From Dicyema japonicum (lineage: Eukaryota > Dicyemida > Rhombozoa > Dicyemidae), in contig RDEW01000002.1 of assembly GCA_011109175.1 (NCBI GenBank), positions 144,579 through 208,578 of the forward strand: DNA of 64,000 bases, in the 5' to 3' direction. Shown piece by piece: positions 35,206 through 46,984 of the stretch; the first letter of the stretch is position 1, and every line of letters begins with the position of its first letter. The notes below the pieces were generated by a model, which searched no databases, was not told the DNA's origin, and saw nothing but the letters and a program-made list of their open reading frames with translations. The translations under genes were made by a program, and so were the position numbers.

Positions 35206-35790
35206 GGCACCACGTGGCCATTCGAATTATTAAAATTGAGAATTTAAATTTAAACATCTTTATTATTTCCATATATTCTAGCATCATTAATAAATAATAA
35301 TAATAATCATTATAAGATTAATAAAATAAAAAAAATCATTATAAGATGAATGGCTGACTTTCGATACGCACATGAACTTTTCGAGACATGTCACTAACGT
35401 GCTGAACAAATGTGAAAGAAAATTGGTACTTTTACAATACATGCTTCACGAAATAAGGCTCTAAATGAATTAATGAAAATTTTTTAATGAAAAAATTAAA
35501 AAATTGAACAATGCCGAATTTGTAAAGATTATTATAAATTTTTTTTAATAAATTGCTAAATCTTTACGACTTAGTGGTGTTAAAACGATACCGACAATAT
35601 CAAAGCTGAACTATTAACGACCCCCTACCTAAGAAGAAACCGTTATGGGCTTCATATAGATGCTTATAATCATTCCATTAGCGAAAAAAGTCATTATTAC
35701 TTGTTTTTACGCAGCGTGATGTTCGGTGGACAATATCTAACGATCGCATCTATTAATTAATCGAAGGAGTTTTCCAAATGGCTCACTTGC
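35206..35790. other. AT-rich spacer
   Basis: No gene is seen. The stretch at 35230-35350 is almost entirely A and T. Confidence 0.4.
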
Positions 35791-35794
35791 ATGC

Positions 35795-36456
35795 TAAATA
35801 GTGATTATCTCCGAAGACATAATGAAGTGGTGAAGTGCATCCATCTTCATCTTTGTCGAATTTATGGAATCAAAAGAAGCAGGAAATTGAAAGGACATTC
35901 TGTTCAGTCAATATTGACGAATCAAATGTCGAAATTAGGGTTGACACGTCGATTTTGACAGAAACAAAAGTCAAATACAATAAACCTGATATTTTTGTGT
36001 ATGACAAAACAAAGTAGGAAGTAACTTTAATTGAAGTGGGGATTAACTCACAAGACTGACTAAAGCAAGTTGAAGTTGAGAAACTTCACAAATATGACTT
36101 GCTAGCAAATGAACTTTCGCTGCTCTATGAATGCTAAGTGAAGATTATTCCAGTGGTTTTGACATGATGGAGTTGTCTCAAGATGCTTCAAGAATCATAT
36201 GGATAAATTATCTATTGAAGAATCAACGAGGACTTACATCCAATCGGTTGTGCTGAAGAGAACGCTCGAAAGTATGCTCATTGAACATAAGCATGGGATG
36301 AGGGTATACGATGAAGAGTACGCCTCTGCTACCTCCCAACTTGTGGAACTGGCATGCCGTGAGGACAGCCCACTGGACTCTAACGGAGATATTTTGACTG
36401 AATCTGATGTGGAGATGCGGAGTAACAGGGAGGTTATGGCACACTTTTCTTCTTAG
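35795..36456 (+). pseudogene. LINE C-terminal region, type c, decayed
   Basis: The translation reads YLRRHNEVVKCIHLHLC and IYGIKRSRKLKGHSVQS, then after a frame change YNKPDIFVYDKTK, LIEVGIN, VEKLHKYDLLANELSLLYEC and VKIIPVVLT. Further on comes YIQSVVLKRTLESML. This is the well-known post-RT segment (RH..V...IH, then PDIV..DK, IEV, EK..KY..L..EL, VPVV) of a widespread class of non-LTR retrotransposon polyproteins. Three stops and a frameshift mark it as dead. The sequence at 63860-64000 is a second copy of its start. Confidence 0.7.
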
Positions 36457-36579
36457 AGAAGAAGAGGAATTACCAACAATCTGGATCAAAATACGCTTAA
36501 TTAGTTAATTTACGAGTTATTATTATTTTACAAATTATTATTATTTTACGAGTTATTATTTTAGAGCCTTATTTCGTGA

Positions 36580-36745
36580 AGCATGTATTGAAAAAGAACC
36601 AGAAAATCAACCTTCTGAAATGCCTAACAGGTCTATGGAAAATTGGACAAAACCCTATACTTAAAACGCTCTACTCACAGTACTTTGAACCATGCATTTC
36701 ATATACGTGTACTTCATGGGGACCACTGGCTTTTTATACGAACAT
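36580..36745 (+). pseudogene. RT thumb-region fragment
   Basis: KKNQKINLLKCLTGLWKIG, then LKTLYSQYFEPCISYTCTSW, aligns with KKINLLKG and MKSLYSQYVEPSIS at 45590-45700. It is a 5'- and 3'-truncated relic of the YADD family. Confidence 0.65.
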
Positions 36746-37776
36746 GTGAATGGTAATATCCCTGACTATGTTTGGGGGTATCAGGTATATACTCCCATAA
36801 ATTTAGTATTGTACGGAAATGAGCATGCACATATGCTCGGATGACACCAATGATAATATGTTCCTTGTTAGGCCGAATGACAAGAGTGCTAATAGGTGAT
36901 ATTTTAAAAATGAGTACGGAGTAACCCCCGATCTTTCTTAGATTCCGAGGGAGTTCAATGTTGTGGACATGTCTTCCTTCAGCAATATTATTCAGTAATG
37001 GACAGTTTTACCCGTGGATGTCGGGCGGAGTCCTCGAGGACATAAATAAGAGTGTGGCATCGATCTTTATTAACGGTGGAGCTAATCATTCTGATTTGAG
37101 GACTAGTTCTAAATATGATCCACCAATTTTAATTGAAGCAAGAAAATTATAAGTCTTGATAATCAGAAAATGGCTAAAAGATTTAAATTAACTCAATTAA
37201 CAAAAATCACATTCCTTCTTGGCTCTCTAAAATTTGAATTAACAAAATTTATTTTATTTTGTAGCGATGTGGGATAATCACATTAACATTAGCTTTCTGT
37301 TCATATTTGGACTATTTGCTGTTAGGTTGAGCTTATAGCAGATGTCTTAGTTGTCTTAATCTTTCCCAATGTACATGGACTTTGTTACGACTGAAAGAAC
37401 TATCAGAGACTCACTCACTAGCATTAACTCTGTCAGTCATATTAAACCGATTCGCTGTTAGTTAAGCTTAAAGCACTTCTCGTACAGATGTCTTTATTGC
37501 TATACATCACCTGTCCTTAGATTCTTCAGTGTACATAGACTTGGTTGCAATCGAAAGAACTAGCAGAAACACGAAATTTTCTAATTCTGTTCCGCTTGAA
37601 CTTTCCTCCAGAGCACGTGTTAACGAATTTAATTGAGAATTTCATATTTTATCTTATTACTAGCCTCGCCAACAAAATTAAATGATGCTGAAAATGTGAA
37701 ATTTGACCGAGTTTCTGTGGAGCGTGTGGGAATCACGTGATTAATTAGTTTGGCGTTACTATGCATTTTTCGAATT
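36746..37776. other. Spacer with a degenerate tandem duplication
   Basis: The blocks gctgttaggttgagcttata to gaaagaactatcagaga (37317-37412) recur as gctgttagttaagcttaaag to gaaagaactagcagaaa (37452-37575). This is a diverged direct duplication with a period of about 140-150 bp. There is no gene. Confidence 0.5.
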
Positions 37777-38170
37777 TTAATTTTCAATTCTTACTGCCAA
37801 CTTTATTGAAGCGGTACAATTTTCAATGCCTCTCACGTTATCCATAGAAACAAAACCGACCACCGCCTTTCCTGTATTGGTTCTCTTTGAGTTCTGTACA
37901 ATACCAGACATAACTGGCGGATATTCTGTAGCGTCTACTTTGGAAGTTACTTTCTTGCTAACCACTAGTTTCTTTTACTTGAGGCGAAATGTGCTAATTA
38001 ATATCTATAGAGGTCAACTGATGGCGCAAAAAAGTCGCGAATGTCATGGCTTCCAATGCGGTCAGGTGTCCTTATTTTTTGAAGCAGGTCAAAGATTTCC
38101 TAATTACCGCTTCACGTGTCTCAACAAATTTCTGAATTTTAGGCAAATTAAATTTATTTTCTTAATTCTT
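37777..38170 (-). CDS. Possible unidentified gene
   Basis: The last minus-strand exon candidate (37777-37965) reads SKKVTSKVDATEYPPVMSGI, then KAVVGFVSMDNVRGIENCTA, to a stop at 37777. Upstream frames LPKIQKFVETREA and GHLTALEAMTFATFLRHQ also look coding and are bordered by GT/AG pairs, but I could not join them in one frame. No family is recognised. It lies just downstream of the AP sigma gene on the same strand. Confidence 0.3.
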
Positions 38171-38243
38171 TAGTTTACTAAGGCAGCCACAAAAAAACAT
38201 AATTTAAATAATTAATTAGTAAGGGGGATAGTCAATCTTCATC

Positions 38244-38737
38244 CTATTTATTACAAAGCAAGTAAACCCCCATATATGTGTCGTGTTCTATAACGCGATC
38301 AACAACATCACGAATAGAAGGATCGTACACTTGTCCTCCGAGAATAAACTCGTCCATTAAGTAATGAACTTTATGGAGATTATAGATCATATCTATCTCA
38401 CACACCTGAGTTACACGTGAGTCTTACCGAGCCAAAATAATGGTCCAAAATCTCGACAAATCTGTGAAGTACATCCAAAGTCATCATTCCGTTGTCTTCA
38501 GAATCAATAAGGGCGCAGAAATATAGGCCTGCATATCTCTAGTAGATTTTGTAAGAACTACTTTCGGAAAGCGATTGTATACTCGCCGAATTCTATGAAA
38601 TTCCAGTCTGGATTGACTTCCAATGTGAGTTTAACGATTTCTTTTATGAGTCGTTGTTTCTCAGAATGTGAATACGGAAAATAACACTTTTGGAGACGGA
38701 TATGTCCCTGACGATTAAATAGCACAACAAGACGCAT
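38244..38737 (-). CDS. AP-1/AP-2 clathrin adaptor sigma subunit (148 aa)
   Basis: Small (sigma) subunit of a clathrin adaptor complex, a longin-fold protein that helps bind dileucine cargo signals at Golgi/endosome or plasma membrane. Introns of 25 nt (near 38533-38557) and 22 nt (near 38407-38428) leave 447 nt, 149 codons. The sequence follows the family from end to end: [20 protein letters not shown], then [39 protein letters not shown] and [15 protein letters not shown]. Length is between AP2S1 (142) and AP1S (about 158). The text is mixed: RYAGLYFC resembles AP-2 while the DHYFGSVCEIDMI block resembles AP-1, so I leave the complex open. It looks intact. Confidence 0.93.
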
Positions 38738-38865
38738 CCTACTTTTTTAAATTATTTGAATAGTCTATTTAAGGTATTAAAAATTTGGTAATTTTAATAT
38801 AGATTTTTAAATTTTTTTTATTTTAGTAAAAGTAAAAGAAAAGAGAGGTTATATAGCGGCTGCCC

Positions 38866-38945
38866 TGACTGCGTGGCTATTCCCTCTCAGGATGGAGCGA
38901 GATTCGCTCAAATAACCAGCAGCGCTCACAGGACGCAGTCCATTT
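38866..38945 (-). repeat. Hairpin repeat family B, copy 3
   Basis: Reverse complement of the core: ggctattccctctcaggatg, then gagcgagattcgctc. It lies immediately before a family A copy, as at 6.6-6.8 kb. Confidence 0.65.
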
Positions 38946-38954
38946 TTAAATTAT

Positions 38955-39262
38955 AATTTAATTTAATTAAATAATTTATTAACCACGGATACACCGAGAA
39001 AAAATTTAAAGTAAACAACTAATTAAGTGTATCCAGTTTCCACTTCTACAGATACAGAGTACATCCGGAATCAGCATAAAGGGTAAGACGTCCATACTTG
39101 CAGTTGTGGAAACCCCTCCAGTGGAGTGGGGGAGAGCAATTGATCCTTTTTTATGTCAGCCAGGCACTGGGCGCCACCTAGACAGGTGGATCACATGACG
39201 CCACTCTAATAGGAAGAAAGAGGAGGAACAGAAAACTTCAACCAATTAGCCACGTGGCTCCA
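38955..39262 (-). repeat. Family A repeat, copy 4
   Basis: Contains all family blocks: the A/T tail, GGATACACCGAG to AAGTGTATCC (38988-39036), cagttgtggaaacccctcca, ggggagagcaattgatcc, tcagccaggcactgg and gccacctagacaggtgg. A good copy for a consensus. Confidence 0.8.
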
Positions 39263-39916
39263 AACAGAATTTATCCAGATTTGATTTTAATTAATTTAAT
39301 AATGGTTTCCGCAATATACCGACAGATTATCCGACTAATTGATCTTACTATAAAAAATTGTACAGTAGAGAAGACGGTCAAGATTCTGTCTGCTATCATT
39401 TTGAAAGCTAATAAAGTATTTATACCTGTCGCCTTTTACAAGAAGTTCAATCCAAGATTATCATATTAGATTCCCTTTTTACGTTCATTATGTCGATGTG
39501 GACTATTTTACTGATTGTCTAAAGCTCAATTGTATTTAAGAAAGTTCTTCTGACTTAAAAGATCAAATACGTTCATTTTAGCAAGAAAATGGGATGTCTG
39601 GATACAGTCAAAAGCCATAACGTACATGAGAACCAATGATTTCTCAGTTGATCTCCTCTGTATCGTATAGGCAACACTACGTGTTAGGTCGACAAGACCA
39701 TTTGACTAATTATTTAAAGATCTTTTAGTAAAGATTTCGATTTTAACTAAAAAATTTCTTATTTAAAAAAAACTACCACCATTTGGCTGATTATTATGCT
39801 AAGGTTTCTGCGCTACGTCGATTGACTGATAATTTAAAAATTAGTTGTGTTATTTAAAATAAAATTTTTGTGAGATTAAAAAAACTAAATAATTAATTTA
39901 AGAATTAATTAAATTA
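39263..39916. other. AT-rich spacer
   Basis: A 71-codon plus-strand ORF (39254-39469) starts in repeat sequence and has no recognised motif. Confidence 0.3.
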
Positions 39917-40150
39917 TTATCTAACGCATTCATTAATTAAATTTTCTAATTTTTCAGACTTATAAATATCTCCAGATTTCAGCATGGACAGTGTTTTCGT
40001 GACACAGTGTACTTGATGTACAATATCTTTATCCTTCAAAGTTTTTTCAGATGAACTAACTTTCGCCAAGACAAATAAGAATCCTTCAAATTTAGATTAA
40101 AATAAACCCAAAAAGACCAACAACATCTTGCATCGATCGAAGCAGTTCAT
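39917..40150 (-). CDS. Small predicted secreted protein (69 aa)
   Basis: One 24-nt intron (about 40085-40108) joins two minus-strand exons into 210 nt, 70 codons. The product starts MNCFDRCKMLLVFLGFLFVL and continues AKVSSSEKTLKDKDIV, a good signal peptide (basic start, then about 13 hydrophobic residues, a small residue before the likely cleavage). The mature part is about 45 residues, lysine-rich, with two cysteines, ending KLENLINECVR. The splice joins exactly inside the hydrophobic run (Gly codon split), which argues for a real gene. No family is recognised. It could be a secreted parasite factor or a small membrane peptide. Confidence 0.5.
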
Positions 40151-41990
40151 TATATATTTTTGAATATTAAATTGCATATAATTTTCAACTTAAATTTCTA
40201 ATTTATTGGGATGGCTCACATTCAGTGTTATTGTTGTTGAGAAACTGGAAGGATAAGCGGGAAATTGTTTTTTTCTAACGAAACTGGGACTTTTAGCTTC
40301 ATTCAAAAACATGAATTTCGTGGCTTCCCAGTTGACGTCTGTTGCTATCAAGAGGCAACGCTATATCAAATTATCAGTGAAGATCAATGGATAGATTAAA
40401 TTTACTATGTAAATTGAAATATTAAATTTAATTCATTAGAATAAATAAAATATTTTTGAACAACCAAAATTTTCACAGAATATATTAAGATTTTTTCTTG
40501 GATCAATATTTTTGAAAAAACCATTGCTTAGTCCATAGGTTTTAAAGAAATTGGAAAACCCAATCGGCTAGTAAACTAAGTTTTTTGAATTTTTGGTAGA
40601 TGCTATTTTTATGTAAGTAAATTATTTGTTAATATGTAGTTTTTTATTATTATTTTGCAAAACGCAACTGTAAGAAAATCATCTCTGTCGCGGCTGTAAC
40701 ACCATGGACACTCATCAGTGTCAGATTCCAACGCTCTCCTTTTCATAAGAAATCCATGTCTTGTGCTTAGATTAATTTGTAGATTATTTGTTAAGATTAA
40801 TTTCAAAAAATTATTGAAATTTAATATTGTAATTTAATTTCTAAAATATTTTCAAATATTTAAAAACTTTCAGAAATTTATAATATTCTTTAAATGTATA
40901 TTTCAACAGACGAAACAAAAGATAAAGTCTCCCCGGGACTTTCGGTGAACATCGAAGACCTGTGGAGGTCAATGACGATCAGCCTCCCAAAAAAATCGAG
41001 ATCTGAGTTAATAAACTAACTAAATAAATTAGAGATTTAATGCGTGTATATTCCCACTCGGTATTGTAAAGGAAATTCATTTCCATAGACAAAGGAATAG
41101 ACAGCATCGTTTCTAATATATGATTCTCAAAAAGTATTTAGTAGATTTAACTGAAAAGTTCGAAAACACAATAATAATTTTTTTATAAGAGTCGGTTTAA
41201 CGCTTAATTTCTTATCTGCAAGGATTATCAAACAACAAATTACATTGTCTCCAGGTAGCTTGGTTTTACATGCGATTATCTTGGATGTTACCCTAAAGCT
41301 GTTTCCGCTTTTCTACAATTCGATTTACTGCGGAAATTTATTTCTGACGAAAATTAAATAAAAAAATAATTCTTTTAGCAATCTCCAATTCTATCCTTGG
41401 TCAATCAGTCAGAATGTTGAAATTGAAAATAACATATATTAAAGTAATACTTCATCGTTTTATGAAAGAGCAAGCTCACTTTCTTCTCGTGAGCATGTTC
41501 GAGGTTACTGACTCGGGAGAAGTTTGAACTAAGGAAACGTTGAGTGTGCGAAACATAATTTAAATGTACTGTTGGAAATGACAGAATTGCTATAGACATC
41601 GGTGGATACTTCATTCGGAACCGGATCATCTAAAAGGACTCACACGCAACAAGTCGAAGAACATTCATTGGTTTTCTCCATTTCTACGATTAATTACACA
41701 ATTGTTCTTTACTATAATAAAGTGTGGCCCTACCCACGTGGAGTTATAAATATTACGGCTCTCATGAAATTTGTTTGTTTGCTGTACACGATTATATGGA
41801 GTAATAAATAGTAACGTTTAGCTTCTTGCACATGTTCTAATGGGCAGAGTGAAAAGAAGCCCATTTAGCGCAGGCATGTTATATTCAAAAGGCTCCAGGA
41901 CGCAAGATAATTTGAGTATACAAGCGGGCCGCACTAACACGGTAATTTTATCTGAAAATCACCGTAATTTTATTTAAATATATTTAATAA
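40151..41990. other. AT-rich spacer with one possible small ORF
   Basis: A minus-strand ORF at 40609-40806 includes FLMKRRALESDTDECPWCYS, cysteine-bearing and after a dibasic site, but there is no support beyond openness. Nothing else is recognised. Confidence 0.25.
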
Positions 41991-41999
41991 TTTGTAAGC

Positions 42000-42700
42000 C
42001 TACTAAAACGGCTATATTACGATAAAGCTTCACAACGCCAAAAATAAGCCTGCTAGGAGCTGATTGAATTGCCGATGGTTGAGAGTATTGCCTTTGATAA
42101 AGTTCAGTGATTTGTGACCACTGTAAGTACGTGATTAAAATTTGTAGTCTTTAAACCCAAATTTTTATGATTAATAATGCAGTGAAAACACGAAAATGAT
42201 GAAACTAGATAAGAGTTCCCAATTTTTGTCTGTAACTTTGCAAAAAACCATTGTTTTGTAAGCCATCTTTGCAGCAGCATCATTAGTCTTCTCAAATTAA
42301 TCATGGTCATGCAGAATCTGTTCGACTTATTAAAAGATGCATTCGCTCGTTGTAGTGTCATTCATTAGAGTCAGTTCAATGAGTTCTTCTAAAATATTAA
42401 ATTCACCGTCACAGGCCCTGAAAAACTAAAAACTGTGCTATTTCATTGATGTCAACGGTCTCATCAATAGAAATAGAAAAATCTTTAAATCTAGATGATG
42501 CAGCTCTCAGCTGTAGTTTCAAATCATCCTTCCATTTCATCAATCCGTCCAGTATCACTGTGATTTCTGCGGACACAATATCAGCTGTTTTGAACATTCA
42601 ATGCTTTATGAAATCTTCATGGTAAGATTTCCCACCTATGGCGATCATTCAGCTTAGTTCATAGCTTGCATTAACAGAAGTGATATTAACATGCTCGTTG
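42000..42700 (-). pseudogene. hAT-derived (ZBED/GTF2IRD2-like) transposase relic
   Basis: On the minus strand the order is GGKSYHEDFIKH, FKTADIVSAEIT, FKDFSISIDETVDINEIAQF, FHCIINHKNLGLK, HVLTVV and LNFIKGNTLNHRQFNQLLA. This matches the middle of the hAT-type transposases domesticated as ZBED5, GTF2IRD2 and EPM2AIP1 (FIK..M..A.EI, then F..LDESTD, then CIIH...L, then VNFIR...LNHRQF). Several frame changes and stops show it is dead. The N-terminal zinc finger and the C-terminal dimerisation region are not seen nearby. Confidence 0.65.
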
Positions 42701-44600
42701 CTGTTCAAATTAGGCTTAAATTCTTTGAATCCGAAACTCTCATTATTCCCTCGTATTATCGCAAGATCGGTTAATTTCATAATTTCTTTTCAGTTGTACT
42801 ATTTTTGGTAATCAATGGTGAAGATGTACGCTGCTGAATAACGATTACTCACGAATTGGCGGTCAACTCAAAACTGAGACGATTTGAGGATATTCGTAAA
42901 CGCGCGAGAACAGAGCTAGATGGAAAGGGCTGACTGGGAGGATAGTCGAGTGTACGGCACGAGCGAAACCCTAAGTATTCTATGTGCATATGGCAACGCG
43001 GGAGTTCTATTAGCTAACTAACTCTTTTTGGTGTTGCAAAATTTGCATTATTAGGATTATCTTGACTTGGGAGTGAATTGTGATTAGATTTTCAAGAAAT
43101 CTGTGAAGGATCAAATATGGAATTATTTAGAAGGCTAACCACTCTAGGGAATATAAGTTGTCATTCGAACAGCTTTCGAGGATGGACTTGTCTATAACAC
43201 GGGTAGCTTTTGAGTTACAATTATGAGTGTACATTATGAGAGATCTTAGAAATCATTGCTTTGTTTCGACACAATTCTGTTTGGGTGAAACGTCCTCATT
43301 CAATGTTTATTTTTTTTTTCAAAAAATGCAATAAAATTTCAAAATAATAAGAAGAATAAATTTTTTAATTTCTTTAGTTTTATAAGAAGACCTTCATTCG
43401 TTAGAAAAACTCAAAATTGGTGAATTTTTGCACCATTTCGTGTTCGGACTGTAATAACATGTACATTTATCAGGTGATGACCAGAAATTAGTGAATCTAC
43501 TTTGGACGATACAGCGATTCCAAGAAATATAAAACATCACCAATTAATCAAGTGTCCAGACAATTTTGGTCTATTTTAGTATGAAACAAAGTAGCGTCTA
43601 AATAAAAATTAATTTGACTATTCAAAGCTATTAAAAGAATTCAATTTCTATTGTTATAAATTAAACCTTCATATTCCCTAACATAGCGAACATATTAATT
43701 AAAATTAAATTGCCATATATTCAGATGAATTTATATGCCTTAGAAATTTGATTACAACTCCAAAGATTCCAATAATAATGAGTACTACCACAATGAGGGT
43801 AATTTCTATTATTTTAGAATTTTTATGAGATATAAGACTTATCGCTTCCTTGAATTATTTTAGAATTTTGTGAAAGAGTGAACAATTTTTTTCTTTTAGC
43901 TGCATCACTTTCAAAACACTCAGAATCTAAATTTACCACAAATCAAATTACCATTTCTTATGAAATTTAAATTCGAATCATTCCTAAAAAATGAGCTTTT
44001 AATAAAGAGAATTTAGCGCGAATTTTAGGAAGATTAATTTTAAACATTTGACAATAAAAGTAATCTCCAACATCAACATAATTCGGATTATTATTATAAC
44101 ATGTTCCAATATTTTTGTTTTTGAAAATAAAAGTTATTTCCGAAATATAATATTTAATTTGTTTCAAATTAAAAATGAAAAATATTTTAATATCGTCTTG
44201 ATTTAGATGTACCTAAATTCTATTGTTTTCAAAATCAATTTTTTGAGTTTGACCTTGAATTAAAAAATTTATATATGTCATCTATAATTAAATTTTAAAT
44301 TTTACAGATTCACTAATGTCAATATTGATTTCAATATTCCCACTTAATATAGCCAAGAGTCGATTTCCATTCATAAAATACCACATTGGGGTATTTGGGT
44401 CGTTAGATGGATTACAGTCATTAGATAGATTAAATTATGTAAAAACCTTTTCCATCTGATAGAAAACTTGATCAAAAGCGATATATATGATCTATATAAT
44501 CATAACTAATTCCATTATGAAGTATTGCCTATAAAGAAAAACGGTAGATCAAGACAGGTCAACTTTTTTTGGAAAAACCGAAGAGGGACCGCTTATCTTT
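42701..44600. other. AT-rich spacer
   Basis: No gene or repeat is recognised. Long A/T runs between 43300 and 44350. Confidence 0.4.
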
Positions 44601-45740
44601 TTATTTTTCAGAAACGGATGTAAAAAAAGCACTGATCAAAACAAAGACTACTTATTGCCACGGCCCAGGTGGAATTCCTGTTATCTTACTGAAAAATCTT
44701 GGACCAGAGAGGATCAGGACACTTATAAAAATCTATAATTGATCTTTAAGGGAAAATACGATCCCCTCACTATGGAAACTCGCCTACATCCGCCCGATAT
44801 TAAAGATAGAAAAACCAAAAAACGACCCAGCATCATTCAGACCGGTATTGTTGGTATCTTCAATGTTGAAAATTCTGGAAAAACTAGTTCTTTAGAAGAT
44901 CAGAGGAACAATCCCAGAGAAACCATTCCAACACAGACGGATACCCATTAACAATCTCTGAGTGATTATATTCGCTCAGGGTTCACCAGCAAACTCAGGG
45001 ACAAAAAGACAATTCTATGTTCTGTAGACATTCCCAAGGCATTCGACTCCATCCCAAGAAAAAGACTCACCAGGAAAATCTATCAGACGGATATACCTGG
45101 GAATTTCAAACTCTAGTCGGTGAATTTTCTCAGTGGACAAAGAAAACAAGTATGTTTGGGATACCTACAGTCGAGCTCCCGTTTAATTCCAAATGGAATA
45201 CCCCAAGGATCTCCTCTGTACCTTATACTCTTCAATCTTTTCTTGAAAGATATCCCGACTCCGGAGCATGAGGATGACCTTTTACTGGCTTATGTAGATG
45301 ACATTGTTATTGCATCCAGGGATCAAGACGTTCAAGTCGCCTCGGAGAGATTAAAATTTATGTAAACTGCTTAATCTACTGGTTAAATAAAAAAAGTATG
45401 TCGATCAGCCCGGAAAAATCGGTTACGTCTCTCCTTACCTCTGATAAGAGAATATCTAACAAAACAGTGGATATAGAAGCAGATGGAAGCAAGTTGCCAA
45501 TCCAAAAATGGCAGAAGATCCTGGGAGTAGTATTAGACACCCATATGACTTTTTCACGCCACGTGAAAAATTTTTTAAACAAATTTGAAAAGAAAATAAA
45601 CCTCTTGAAAGGGATCTTTAGTTAATGGAAGATCGGAAGTCATCCAGTTATGAAATCACTATACAGCCAGTACGTCGAGCCATCCATATCTAATGCATGT
45701 GCATCATAGGGCCCTCAATTTCTTGGACGAGTGCCCAGAG
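44600..45740 (+). pseudogene. Non-LTR retrotransposon RT domain, longest copy in the window
   Basis: Read over several frames, the RT domain is nearly complete. It starts with TYCHGPGGIPVILLKNLGPE, then IPSLWKLAYIRPILKIEKP, FRPVLLVSSMLKILEKLV, SVDIPKAFDSIPRKRL, LIPNGIPQGSPLYLILFNLF, LLAYVDDIVIASRD (catalytic YVDD) and KWQKILGVVLDTHMTFSRHV, ending LYSQYVEPSIS. At least four frameshifts or stops lie inside. The motif spacing is that of LINE-type RT with GIPQGSPL. The endonuclease and 3' end were not found. The copies at 430-1001, 36580-36745 and 59085-59400 belong to the same family. Confidence 0.85.
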
Positions 45741-46069
45741 AATTGAGGCAACAAAAAAAAGAGCGTTTTCGGTGATAGAAAACTGGATCAAAGGCAATCT
45801 AAATTTTATACCTTGAAAGGCCTAATAAGAAAAAAAGAAGGCCAAACTCAACGATGCCAGAGGATTACTCGTCCAATGCGTGCTTGTGTTTAATCGAGGG
45901 AGGATCACCGGGCCAAGCTGAGAGCCCTATCACAATTCGCTAGGATCACATAATTTCTTGTTTTGTCTTTAACTGTGGTCTTTTGGAAATAAATTTTAAT
46001 TTCGACAAGATCCACATTATGGCTTTTAGGCAATGGAAGTAACCTCTCATTATCGCGTTTTATTAAAAA

Positions 46070-46215
46070 AACTCATACGTTTTCGGGCTAACAACCCTGA
46101 TGTCTCAAAAGATATCAGCTGGAAACCGAACAGGTTCCCAATGCCTCGTTACTTCTTGGGTCATCAGGCCTATTGACCGGAACTTGTTACACTGCGCCAC
46201 CTCTCGCTAAAGTCA
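46070..46215 (-). repeat. Possible tRNA-derived SINE remnant
   Basis: On the minus strand, gaggtggcgcagtgtaacaa resembles a pol III A box (TGGCGCAGTG) and about 65 bp later tgttcggtttcc weakly resembles a B box. No second copy was found in the window. Confidence 0.25.
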
Positions 46216-46454
46216 ATTATATCAAAAAAAGTAATTTTATTTATTAACCAAAAAAATCGACAACTATAAGTGTATTTGAATCTATGCCTTCTTAAATATC
46301 AAACAATTTGTAATTCAGACTAATGATCCTCCAAGTTCTTTTAATGTTGAGCTGCACTCAAATTGGTCCTGGATACTTTATGAACCTACACTTCCTTGTT
46401 CACAACCTCTGGTTCCGATGTTTTCAGAGTTCGTTACCTCCTCCATTGGCTTTC

Positions 46455-46590
46455 ATCCATCATAAAGTTAATAGATATCTAATGAATAGAAGTAACAACT
46501 ATGACTTCGATCAATCTACCGCTTGTCTAATAGAACTTAGACATTTCTGTAATATTAATTTCTTTAAAAATCAAGTTTAATAATCATTTA
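46455..46590 (+). repeat. Dispersed repeat family G, copy 2
   Basis: See 34060-34200. This copy lies at the end of an 85-codon open frame (46323-46580) whose last part is RYLMNRSNNYDFDQSTACLI and LRHFCNINFFKNQV. Confidence 0.45.
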
Positions 46591-46702
46591 TTTTAATTAT
46601 TCATTTGAGGTCGTTTTACTCAAAAAACAGAATATTTCGCTAATTTGCATACATTATTTTCGTCGCCATTCTACACGAACATGAGATTCCAATGAGCGCT
46701 GC

Positions 46703-46800
46703 TTGCTATTTGAGCGAATCTCGCTCGCCATCCTGAGAAAAATGGCCACGCAGCCAGGCTGACTGCTGTATGACCATTTGGTTATTCCAACTGATTATTT
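46703..46800 (+). repeat. Hairpin repeat family B, copy 4
   Basis: ctatttgagcgaatctcgct, then cgccatcctgag and aaaaatggcc. The inner GAGCGA-ATC-TCGCTC arm is perfect here; the outer stem has one mismatch. An A/T tail follows. Confidence 0.65.
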
Positions 46801-46984
46801 TATTGTTTTTTTCGTTGATATTTGAACTGTCAACCAAAATATTCTTTTACCTTATATCGCTGTCAGTAAGCCAACCTTAATGTTATTATGAAGCTTGCAA
46901 ATTTTCGATTATGACAAGGGAAATAACATTACCTAAACGACTGATTCGTAGTTTCCTTTGCTGAGAGTTCTATAAAGTATTTCT

